Positions 10,663-21,567 of a DNA stretch of 64,000 nucleotides are shown in pieces. Source of the DNA: Heterostelium album PN500 (taxonomy: Eukaryota > Evosea > Eumycetozoa > Acytosteliales > Acytosteliaceae); NCBI RefSeq assembly GCF_000004825.1, contig NW_008805075.1:63788-127787 (forward strand), read 5' to 3'. Each line of letters begins with the position of its first letter. Position 1 is the first letter of the stretch. The position numbers and the translations under genes are program-made. The notes below the pieces were generated by a model that did not search any database, had not been told where the DNA came from, and saw only the letters and a program-made list of their open reading frames with translations.

Positions 10663-12287
10663 ATGCTTTACACATGTAAATATGATAATTGTTCAAAATC
10701 ATATTATACATATGGTGCTTTGAAGTCACATTGTAATAAATCTCATCAGTGTAATGAACGACGCGAACAGTTCATTAAAGATCAAAAGAAGAAACAAGAG
10801 ACAACAAATACTTATAGTACCGATGTCTATACATGTACAAATGAAGTATGTATATATTAATTAATAAATATTTTGATATTTATTTGTTGGATTTAATAAT
10901 AATTAATAAAAAACAAAAGATATTTTATAGATCAAAAGAATTGAAATTAAGTTCACATCTTAAAGAGATAAAAGAAGAGTTGAATAATGATTTGGGTGTG
11001 ATTGTAGATGCACAATCACAATCGAAGGGTGCTGATAACATCAAGATCTTCCAATGTCTACATGATAACTGTCAGAGAGAGTACAAAACCGCAAGAAATG
11101 TAAGACGTCATTGTAAGGACTTTCATGGATGTAAAGGCACATTTGAAGTGTGTCCGAATGACAGAAGCTACCGACTACGTGGTACATTCGTTTCTAAAGA
11201 AAAAATTGTAGGTCGTATCGAATGTGTGCACACTGATTGTAACGTGCAACTTACAGACACCAGTCTATTGAAGAGACACTTGAAGAAAGTTCACCATTCA
11301 TGTGATTCGGAATGTAGTTATTGTACTGATAAAGATAAAGTCGATGAAAAAGAGGAAGAAACTGGTGATGGAGATAAGGAAAAAAAGAAGAGTAATATGG
11401 AAATTGAAGAAAAGAAAGAAATAGCCTTAAAAGATAATAATAATAATAATAATGATATACCAACCTCAACCACTACAACATCAAATCAATTGAATATAGA
11501 AAAGATAAAACAGGTTAGAAAAAAGAGAAAGGAGAAAGAGATAGAGATAGTGAGAGAAAAAGAAAAGGAAAAGGAATTTGCAAAGAGAAGAGAAGAAGAG
11601 AAGGAAAACAAAGAGAAAAACAAAGCCAAAGCCAAAGACAATGAGAAAGAGAAGAAAGATAAAGAGAAAGAGAAAGAAAAAGAAAAAGAAAAAGAGAAAG
11701 AGAAAGAGAAAGAGAAAGAGAAAGAGAAAGAGAAAGAGAAAGAGAAAGAGAAAGAGAAAGAGAAAGAGAAAGAGAAAGAGAAAGAGAAAGAGAAAGGAAA
11801 GGAAAGCTCAAAGAGAAAAGAAAAAAGATGATGAAAAAGAGAAAGAGACAGTTAAGCAAAAGGATAGAACAGACAGAAAAGAGAAAGAAAAAGAAGAAAG
11901 AAAGGAAAAGGAAAGGGCAAAGAGAAAAGAAGAAGAGAAGGAGAAGGAGAAAGAGAAGGAAAAGGTAAAAGAAAAGGTGAGATCAAAGAGAAAAGAAAAA
12001 GATGGTGAAATAGAGAAAGAGAAGGAAAAGGAAAAGGAAAAGGAAAGAACAAAGAGAAAAGGAGAAGAGAAAGAGAAAGAAAAAGAGAAGGAGAAGGAAA
12101 GGAAAGAGAAAGAACAAAGAGAAATGAAAAAGATACAGAAAGAGTAAAAGGTAGAAAAATCAATACAACCACAACAGATATTTCAGAAGCAGAGGAAGAA
12201 GAGAATGACAATTCAAATAAGAAAAGAAAAGGTAGCATTCGATCATCTAGATCTTCGACAACAAAGAAATCAAGAACAAAGAAATAA
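10663..12287 (+). CDS. C2H2 zinc-finger protein with long Lys/Glu repeat tail
   Basis: Exon 1 is 10663-10845 and exon 2 starts at 10920, where an AAAAG acceptor keeps the frame. Three fingers fit C-X4-C-X12-H-X4-H: CKYDNCSKSYY..., CLHDNCQREYK... and CVHTDCNVQLT.... A further degenerate finger spans the exon joint. Such fingers usually bind nucleic acid; the target is unknown. From about position 11500 the protein is almost wholly Lys/Glu/Arg. A literal reading stops at 11829 (TGA). The next 300 nt are open in the +1 frame with the same Lys/Glu character, and the last part returns to the first frame and ends in KKSRTKK at 12285-12287. Two small compensating indels, or sequence errors in the A-rich repeat, explain this best. 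The product would have about 515 residues. Confidence 0.65.
11685..11795 (+). repeat. (GAGAAA)n microsatellite inside coding sequence
   Basis: A nearly pure hexamer array encodes Glu-Lys repeats in the gene's frame. In the +1 frame it encodes Arg-Lys and on the other strand Ser-Leu, so the long shadow ORFs here have no value. Slippage in this array is a likely source of length variation. Confidence 0.95.
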
Positions 12288-12382
12288 ATCGAATTTTAAA
12301 ATATTTTTATACTATATGTTTATATTACAATTAATTATGTTTATTGATTATTTAATATCGTTAAAAATAATTTCTCAATTAT

Positions 12383-13554
12383 TTAACTATTTACAATCCT
12401 ATTATTATTTTCGTCACTACTAGTAATAATTTTTTGATTTATATTATGATTGATATTATTATTATTATTGGTATTTATAAATGAGTTTGGCGATTGATTT
12501 GGTGATTGTGATTGCGATGATGAGGTTGATGAAGATGACGATGATGATGAAGCTGATGATGATGATTTATTATTTCTATTGGGTGATTGACGATTTCCAT
12601 TGGGAGAGTTTGGAATGGAGGTTGGTGAAGATGAAGTTGGATAGTGGTGTTGTTGTTGGTAGACAGGTCGCCAATTTTGGTTGGGAATATTATATGGCAT
12701 TGACTGTGCAGTGCGTTGCATTCCGTAGCCTGCGTAGTACGGATAGGGTTGAGACTGTTGTCCGTAGATCACAGGATTACCGGAAACATCATAGTAAAAA
12801 TAGTAAACTGGAGTGTAGCCATTGCCAAGTGCAGCTGCACCATTATCGTAGGCACCGGTGTCGATCGGAATACCGGCAGTATGATAGACAACACTATCGT
12901 CTGGCACCAACATACTCGCTTTCGCTCCATTTATACTACCTAAACTATAATGTTGTTGTTGTTGCTGCTGTTGTAGCTGTTGTTGTTGAATTTGTGGTTG
13001 TTGTGGTACCACACCATTATTTACAATGAATCCATCGGATTTACGCATTGCATCTCCAACATTCATCTGCAAAAATTTGAAATTTCACATGATTGTGGGA
13101 AATTGGAATTAATTAATTTGTCAATTTGAAAAATCAACACACTCTCTCCCTAACCTCTTTTAAAAACACTTACATTTTTACCCATGAATGATAATGTAGA
13201 TGCATTCTTAACTTTGCTTACACTCTCTTCATCTTCGAATGTGATGAATCCATAACCCTTTGATTTAAGTGTGTTTCTATCCATTATGATTTTACACTCC
13301 AACACATTGCCAAATGTAGAGAAAAACTTTGCTAGACCTGCTTCATCAGCCTGTTTGGTTTTTACGAATATTTAAATTAAAAATTAGTGTCTCAATTTAT
13401 TATTTCAATTCTAAATCTATAATTTTTTACTTACCCTCCAACTTATTCCACCAACAAATAATTTGTTTGGAGATGGATGCATTTGATGATTAACCAGCAT
13501 ATAAAATGGTGGAGGTGATGAGATCAATGATGGTGAAGAATCAATTGATGACAT
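12383..13554 (-). CDS. RRM protein resembling DAZ/Boule
   Basis: Three exons (13554-13435, 13350-13174, 13066-12383) give 326 residues; all junctions are phase 0. Residues 31-36 are LFVGGI (RNP2) and 71-78 KGYGFITF (RNP1). The RRM ends with a GKNMNVGDAMRK-like segment that resembles the GKKLKLGPAIRK end of DAZL/Boule RRMs. These proteins bind 3'UTRs and control translation; here that role is inferred only from the domain. Residues 115-326 are low complexity, with Gln and His runs, a Tyr/Pro/Gly-rich middle (YPYYAGYGMQ), and a Ser/Asn-rich C-terminus, which would favour condensate formation. It is convergent with the zinc-finger gene, about 95 bp apart. Confidence 0.88.
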
Positions 13555-16106
13555 GATTGATGGTTGATAAAACTATCTATTTTATAGATTTTTATTGTAT
13601 AAAACTTTATCTAGAAATATAATTATTTATTTTTTAAAAATTTACTAATCTATAAATTAAAAAATAATTTTGTTAATAACTAATGCTAATTTATGTATTA
13701 TGACTTAAAATTATGTGTATGTGATTATGTTTTACAAAGTAATTATAAAACCATAAAAAAAAAAAATAATAAAAAAAGTGTAAATCAATTTTAATTTATA
13801 ATAGGCAATTAAAAATTATTTTTTAACAAAAAACAAAAAAGATTGGAAATATTATAAATATTATTGTTGATCTAATTAGATCTTAAATAAATTAAATTAC
13901 TTGGATTATTTTGTTGATTGCTGATTGAATGAATGAATGTAGGAAGGAATGTTTTTTTTTTGTTTTTAAATTTGATAAATAGATTTTATTACTTGTTGTT
14001 TGCGAAGAATTTGATTTTTGCAAAAAATAAAGAAAAAAGTGATAATTGAAAAACTTGTATTGTTTAGTTTAGTCTTTTTTTGGGGTTGGTTTTTATTGTA
14101 TTTATTAAATATTTATTGATTCTGTTTTTATTTTATTTGATTTTAAGAAATTTAAAATAAACATATATTGGAATAAAAGTATGATTTTTATATTTTTGTA
14201 TGAAATTGATTTAGTTTTAAAATAACGTTTAAAGATCAGGGTTAGATAAAAAGTAGATGGAATTGGATGATATTGTGTGAATGAATCCAAATGATGTTTT
14301 TATTATCAATGTTTGATACTACCTATTTTTAATTTTTACTATCTACTTTATTTTGTTTTATTGTTTTGTTTTAAAAAAGTTATTGATACCAACCACTAAA
14401 CACTAAAACACACGATAATAGTGACAACAACAACACTCTTTTAAGGTGTGAATAAATGGGAATCACTTATAAAAAAAAAAACTAAAGTAAAATTAATTTA
14501 CAAATAAATATAAAAATATTAAGCAATTACACACATGCTTTAAAAACATTGTAATTATTTGCATGTCATACCCTGTTCTGTTTATTACTTTTTCTATTTA
14601 TTTTCCTTTTTAAAACAACAGCAACAACAACAAAAAATTGCAATATTAATAAATTAAAAAACAAAAAAAAGTAAGAAATAAATAAAAAGATTTTTGATGA
14701 TTTTATGAGTAGGTTTTCTTTTTCTTTTTTTTTTTTTTTTTTTGTTTTTCTTTTGATTGTTTATATTTATAAGATAGATAGATATGTATTTTTATTAAAA
14801 AACAATGTGTGTGTTAATGTGATTGTAAATAAGGAATGAATGATAGATAGTCAGATGATTTTAAAATTTACATTAATGTTTAATTTAGTATCTACTACTA
14901 CTTTTTTTGATTGGTTGGGTGATTGATAATAATTTTCTTTTTCTACAATAGTTATTGTTTTTTATTGCCTTAATTAATAATATTTAAGTAAATTGGTAAT
15001 AAAAAAAAGATTATTAGATTGTTTACTCTACGCCACGCTCACTATTATCAACCTGATTATTATTATTATTATTTTATTTTATTTTTTAAAATGGTAATTT
15101 TTTTTTTTATTAATATAAATATTTTTTATTATTTTACTTCTTTTTGCTTTGTTGTTCCTCTACAATCGAGCACTGGTTTCATTTGGGGTAATAATAAAAA
15201 ATATAAATTGTTTTTTTAATTTAAGAAATTTTGTGATTTTTATTTATTTTTTTTCGAATTAATATTTTGATTAAAAATTCTCAAAAAATTTGGAAACTCA
15301 AAAATCAGGCTGATTCCGCATAAATTTTTCAAATATTTTCTTTTTTTGAAATTTTTTCTGCTTTTTTATTTAAATATTTTGATTTGGTTTTCTCTCACAA
15401 TCAAAAATAGTAGGAAGTTGTAGTGTTGGTTTTTTTGTTAAAATGGGGTGTGCAACAACAAAGAGACGTGTGTTTTGCTTGGCTGTTGTAATTGCTCATC
15501 AATCATCATCTCATTTTGATTTTTAATTTCTCTTTTCTGTTTATGAATGTGATTCTCTATTCGTTCAACAACGTTTTTTTTTCTTTTAATATCATTATCA
15601 TATCATATTGAATTGTTGTTGTTCTTTTTTTTTTTTTTTTTGCAAAATAAAATCACAACCAGGTTTTTAATAAACAAGAGTTGGGGGTGATATGCAGATG
15701 ATTCCACCAAAACTTGTTCATTAAGATGTAAAAAAAAAACATAACCACATCATCAATTCACATTTCGAGTTCCCTCCCCACTACACACTGCAGTTACAAA
15801 AGTTTCAACTTCACTTTCCATTTGCAAATATTTAATATTGGAATAGGCAAATCAATCGGAATTCAATTTGATAATGATGATTGTACTTTTGTGTAGAGTG
15901 AGTGGTGAATGCCATCATCTCATAATCATAGATGATTGTGGTGTATGGTATTTGTAGTTATTGTTATTGTTTGTTCATTTATTGATTTGGCTATTATGTT
16001 TTAAAATATTCATTCCTCATTCCTAACTATTACACGCAATAACAACTAGTAACACTTATACTATACACACAGAGAGAGTGTGTGTGTGGTATTGATGATC
16101 TTGATA
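13555..16106. other. long AT-rich intergenic region
   Basis: The 2.5 kb stretch lies upstream of the RRM gene and downstream of the CIA30 gene. It consists mainly of A/T runs and short simple repeats. Short ORFs (for example 14105-14290 and 15019-15219) encode Phe/Ile/Asn/Tyr-rich low-complexity peptides and are rejected. A somewhat more complex block at 15650-16060 could hold regulatory sites. No RNA gene was recognised. A long spacer before a translational-regulator gene suggests an extended promoter or 5' leader. Confidence 0.5.
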
Positions 16107-17260
16107 TTAAATGATATCATCTAAATTGGTGTTGGTTGATTTGTATCTCTGATTTAGATTCTTCTTTCTATCGCTCAATAAGGAGTGTTGTTCTTCGTTT
16201 GATGGTACAAGCTTGATATAATCGATCTTCAAATCGAAAGGGCCCTCTCTTCGTTCACTCTGTATGAAACCAATTCTATCGATGCCACCTAGATCGAACG
16301 GATGAAAATCTAATGCAACATTGCCTTTAAACACTCTAAAAAAGTCTGTAAATGGTATCTGTTTGTTTTGTTTAGTTAGATACATGTTAGATTCTAATCT
16401 CAACCTATCTAATCTAAATCTAATTATAAATCTTCTAAATCAATATATATTGATATAAATAACATACTTCGATGTCTTCCCATGTATTTGGATTTGTAGT
16501 GAACATTGCCTTATAAACCATCTTATTATCATCCTTTTTCAATATACCTATACCATATGATCTACCTTCCTACATAAATAAATAGATAGATATGAATATA
16601 GAAAAGTCAGTAATTCATTGAATAAACCTCTCTAAATCTAATCTTTGATTCTTTAATATCTAGTTATTTTAAATACATACTGTACATGCTCTGAATACAA
16701 CAGATTTATATTTATCTTGTAAATCGAAATTAAAAGTATCACTCTTGTATTTGATAATCGATCATTTTAGTTAATGAATTGTATTGAATTTAATGAACAG
16801 CTATATATATAATTTTAATAGTTACAGGTGAAAATACACCAATATAGCCAGATTGTTTTACATCTGGAGTGTTCTCTGGTAGTTTCATTGATAGATTTCC
16901 TCTAAAGTTTGCATAACCATCTTCCATACTAATGTTATCGTTATTATTGTTATTACTATTATCTGCTTGTTGTTGTTGTTGTTGTTGCTGTACAATGTTA
17001 TTACTTGAAGGTCTCCAAATGAATTCACCAGTTGAATGTCCTTTAATCTGTAGTTTATCCGATATCAATGTCCATCCATTTATAGATGATCTATTTCTAA
17101 ATGAATATAACAATCTATCCTCTGATGGCTTTAGAAAATCGAGTGAAACAACTATCAATCAAACATTTTAATATACATTATTAATTTCTTATGCTTAACT
17201 TATCTAAATCAATAAATATATACCATTTCTTAAAAGTGTAGATACTTCTTTAAATATCAT
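16107..17260 (-). CDS. ndufaf1: CIA30 family, complex I assembly factor (NDUFAF1-like)
   Basis: Five exons (17260-17224, 17151-16826, 16743-16681, 16569-16468, 16358-16107) splice in frame to 259 residues. The CIA30 domain fills most of the protein: FRNRSSINGWTLISD near the start, GYANFRGNLSMKLPE, SYGIGILKK, TWEDIE/IPFTDFFRVFKG, then IDRIGFIQSER and GPFDLKIDYIKLVP near the end. The last match the family's SIGFTLADK and GPFxLEIDFI segments. NDUFAF1 acts in mitochondria during assembly of the membrane arm of respiratory complex I. A Gln/Asn insertion at about residues 60-80 is host-specific low complexity. There is no obvious long presequence, so targeting must lie in the first 13 residues or be internal. 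Confidence 0.85.
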
Positions 17261-17430
17261 TTTTATTTAACAAGTAAATTGAATTTTTATTCAATTAAAT
17301 AAATTAAGAATCGTTTCGTTTTTGTGTTTTTTTTGAACAAAGATTTGTGGAGTTTGATTTGTTTTTTTTTATATTATCGACATCATCATGATTCATTGTC
17401 ATTATATTATTTATTTGTTTATTTTATTTA

Positions 17431-18548
17431 TTATATGTGTTGAGATAAATACTTTAATTCATCTCTAATATTCTCTGCAATATTTAAGACTTTTGAATCT
17501 GGTAGATTCAAATCGATATCTTTAATTTCCAGTATATAGTTCTTTCTGCGATGTCTATTCAAACCACTGCTACTCAAGATCAGACTATCGAAATCGGAAA
17601 CCAAAGGATTCAATCTAGGCGAATCACTTACCAACGATATATTTGGTTTCAACTGCGAATTCAACTCTACATTCAAGGTTTGAAACTGTTTCTTTGATCT
17701 CTTTAGCCAATCGTTAAACACAACAGACGAAACTCTCTTTGAATTTGCAATATATTCTAGAATAATTTAAGTTAATATCTTAACATTTCATGAAATTGAT
17801 ATATATGTAGATATATCTGAGATTACTTACCATAGTTTGAATCTTTTTTATTATTATTGTTGTTGGTTGAGAATTGATTGTTATTGGAGGATGACGATGA
17901 CGATGAGGAACGGACTTCGTACGATGCTTCCAGTGGTATGGACAGTCCTTTGTGCGAGGCGAGTGAGTATGGTTGGAGATGGTTGGCAGCGGCCGTGTAG
18001 TTGTAGAGCGTTGGATTCTCAATGGGGAAGAGCAGGATATCGAGGTTGTCCAATGGCTGATAGGAGAACAACGCACCCAGGTACAAACACAGTGAGATGG
18101 TAGACCACTGGTTTGGCTCCTTGCCAGCGACGATCACCAGCCAAGAACGCTCCGTGTTGAAACCATAGAGTTTCAAACCTTTGATCGATCGGATCTCACG
18201 CTCCGCCGACAAGAACGATATCCTGATATTCTCAGAGGCAAACGGTGAGTGTGCACTCAACTCTGAGAGATAGCTATTCACCTCATTAATAGAGGTCGGT
18301 TGTTTCTTTATCAAATCGAAATTTAAACTATTAATTTGTGTTGATATGAATGTCCTTTTACTATTATTATTATTACAATTATTATTTTTAAATAAAAAAG
18401 ATTTTGAATATAAATTTGTTGTTTTTAAACAATTACTACTATTATTTCTATAACTATTCTGTAAATTACATTGTTGTCGATATTGTTGTTGTTGCTGATG
18501 TCCAAATGAACCATTTGTAGTTAAAAATCTGTTTTTTATACACTTCAT
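17431..18548 (-). CDS. possible M14 carboxypeptidase-like protein, zinc ligands apparently lost
   Basis: Two exons (18548-17831 and 17756-17431) give 347 residues. The first 75 are basic and rich in Gln, Asn and Ser, compatible with a mitochondrial presequence but not proof of one. Residues about 90-200 recall the start of an M14 zinc carboxypeptidase: a secreted-type helix pattern, then IVAGKEPNQWSTISLCLYL where active enzymes have AGIHAREW, then LDNLDILLFPIENPTLYNYT where they have LPVxNPDGYxYT. The HxxE zinc pair is replaced by KEPNQ. The C-terminal half shows no convincing match. The family call is a by-eye inference and may be wrong; if right, the protein is non-catalytic. Confidence 0.6.
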
Positions 18549-19589
18549 AATAAACTAAAAATTATTTCTAATCTAAAAACTAATAGTAAAAGTATTATTA
18601 CTTTTAATAAAATTTGATTAAAATACAAAAGATAACGATAACGATAATAATAATTATTTATTTTTATACAAAAAATAACAAAAAATAGAATAAAATAAAA
18701 ATTGATTGATATTTATTTATTTATATTTGCTGAATACAAATTATGTTGATAAAATAATATAAAATTTCGAACGTTTTTAAATAAATAGATAAAAATGTAA
18801 TCTGTTTTACTTCTCTTGTCTTACGTGTTTGTGTTTGTGTAAAGTCTACAAAAAAAACTAAATGCAAACAACAACATTAAACAAACAAACACTAAAAAAA
18901 ACATTAAACAGCAAACACTAAAAAAACAACCAGAAATTATATTAAACAATTAAAAAAACAGCTACATTATATTTTATACCAATTATAGATTTGAATGGAT
19001 TGTGATTTACTTTACTTTTTGAGTACTAGAACAAAAAAACCATTTAAATTAAATTAAATTTTTAATTTAACAAAAAACTTTTTTTGGTGAAGTGTTTTTT
19101 CACCAATACACAAAAAAATATTCAAAAAAATACAAAAATAAAATTATTTTTTTATTTATTTAATAATTATTAATTTGTCATCTTTTTAATGTTTTATATT
19201 TTTTATTGTTGTTTTTTAAGAATCCAAGATTACCACGTTTTATATAAGCAATAATTAGAGAAAAGAAAGAGAGAGAAAAAGGGAAAAAAGAAGCAAAAAA
19301 GACAGCCTATCGTATATTGATATCCTGTCATTGTTTAGTTAAAAACAACAATTTTATTATTTTTATTTTTATTTTTTGGTATAAAAGTATTGGGGAAAAA
19401 TTAATATTTATATATTTTAGATTTAAACATTTTAACATTTCACAGACTCAATATAATCAACAATTAATTAAAGAGAGAGAGAATATTATTAGAAGAGTAG
19501 ATAGATACATAAATATATATATATAATTATACATACATAAGAATGAATTTGTTGAAAAATAAAAAGCAAAAAAAAAATTATAAAGAAAT
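18549..19589. other. intergenic region between divergent genes
   Basis: About 1 kb of AT-rich spacer, with A-rich tracts near 18840-19150, separates the M14-like gene (minus) from the transporter gene (plus), so it holds two promoters. The 19317-19526 ORF is low complexity and rejected. Confidence 0.5.
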
Positions 19590-21421
19590 ATGGAATTTGT
19601 TGAACAAGAAATATTATTAAAGTATGATTAATTACTGTAAAAATCAACAATCAATGGTTAATTTTGTTGTTGATTGATTGATTAAATGATTTGTGATCGA
19701 TTTAGATTATTAATAATCAATTTGTTATACTTATTAATATTATTATTATAGTTCGAATAGTCGTGGTGATAGAGGAGATCATTCATTTGGAGCGAATGAG
19801 TTTGGATATCTAGTTGTGGGTCGTAAGACTCCAAGAAGATTTTGGTTAGGTTTATCAATTATATTATGTACAAATATTGCACTTTCAATCATATCCGTTA
19901 CGATTTGGCCTTATCTTACTTTGGTATGCATATATATATAATAAACATTAGGATATTTGATTATTCTTGACAACACTTGTTAACCAATAGTTATAACATT
20001 TATATGTATATATTAGAACCGACAAAGTATTTATATATTAGCTGTTTCAATAGCTGCTTTTCATACTGGTTCAACGTTGGGAAGAAAGTTGTTTTCATAT
20101 CTGGGCGATAACTATGATAATCTATGGTCGCAGTTGATGCTTGCCACTGCGTTGTCGTTGGTCGGTGACTTGGTGTATGCGATCATTCCCGAGCAATTTG
20201 CAATTATCACATCGAGATTTGTGGTTGGTGTCGGTGCAGGTTCTGGTGTGGTTCTGCAGAACCTGCTGGCAAAGGGCAACGACCATGCCACACAGAAGAG
20301 CAGAATCGCATCGATCGGAATCGTCACTTCTCTCGCCTATATATTCGGTCCTGCACTAATAGCTGCATTCTCAAAGCTGCAGGTCGATAGCCAACTCAAT
20401 GTATTCCAAGATGTCGGTAACATCACTATCTACGGTTGGCTAGCTTCCACCTTCTCTTTGATCGCATTGCTACTTTCACTACTTGGAAAGATCATTGATA
20501 AAGCAGAACATAAAACATCAAACTATGATAGTGATTTCAGTTTTAATGGTAATTATTATAACAGTTGTTTATTTGTATACATATGTTCAATTATTAACAA
20601 ACAAACAAACAAATTAACAATATAGATGGATTCCCAAGAGGTGTATCATCATATAGATCACAACAATCTTGTATATTCCCACCAAAAGTTACATTGGTTC
20701 TCTTATGTTTTATTCATTTTATGATTTTCAATAGCGGTATGATTTTGGAAACAGTGTTCATACCTTATATAATTGATGCAGGTGGATACAGTGCTTACAA
20801 TTGGAGTTTGACGAATATCGCACTTTTCTTTGTGGGTCTTGGTGTGTCTTGTGCAGTGACAGCACATCTTAGCAAGAAGATAACAAACAACAATATACTA
20901 CTGTACAGTTCACTCGCATTGATGTGCGCAGGTTATGCGTTCATGACCATCTGGAAGTTATCCACTCCCGATACCGTACCAACGTCACCATCACCTCCAC
21001 TCTTTAGATTCCTGATGGGTGTCATCATGGTTGCCATCGGATTCCCAACTGCTATTTCAAGTTCAATCACTTTATTCTTTGAGTTAATGTCGACCGTTTA
21101 TATTGTAAGTAAAAGAATATTTATTAATGTATTGTTATTTGTATTAACAAACTATTTAAATCTCTACTTTAGAAATATGCTTCTACTTTATTCCAATTCT
21201 CAAGTAACTTTGGAAGATTGATGGGACCAATCTGGGCAGCCTTAATCTTTGATAAAACAGGTGTAAATTATAGTTTTTTGTTTGGTTTCGTACTTAGTTT
21301 GTTTTCTATCATACTTTTGATTGCACTCGGGAGATCACTAAAGTATATTTCATCAGTATCAAACATTCAAAGAAATGTTCCAATACTGACAACTGATGAT
21401 GAAGATGGTGCCTTTAGATAA
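19590..21421 (+). CDS. major facilitator superfamily transporter, MFSD8/CLN7-like
   Basis: Five exons (19590-19621, 19752-19923, 20017-20548, 20626-21104, 21173-21421) give 487 residues, the normal size for a 12-helix MFS protein. Hydrophobic helices are visible throughout, starting with FWLGLSIILCTNIALSIISV. The segment SRFVVGVGAGSGVVLQNLLA with SRIASIGIVTSLAYIFGPA matches the RGLLGIGAGN...ILGP pattern of MFSD8 and related lysosomal transporters. MFSD8 is a lysosomal membrane protein with chloride-channel activity reported for the human form; the substrate here is unknown. The tiny first exon (10 codons) is inferred from its good Met context and exact frame. The C-terminal tail is short and acidic (TTDDEDGAFR). 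Confidence 0.8.
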
Positions 21422-21567
21422 TAGAAACCTTTTTTCATTAGTAAATAATAATAATAATAACAACACTTACTTTTATTTAATAACAAAACATAAAAAACAA
21501 AAAAAAAATAATCATTTTATTTAAAATAAAAAAATATATATAATATTTATTACTGTTTATTGTTTAT

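Noticed and set aside
11515-11859. Long minus-strand Ser/Leu ORF
   Set aside because: It is the reverse reading of the (GAGAAA)n array and has no start context or family.
13555-16106. Search for a hidden gene in the 2.5-kb spacer
   Set aside because: No frame shows sustained non-low-complexity coding and no splice-linked exon chain could be built.
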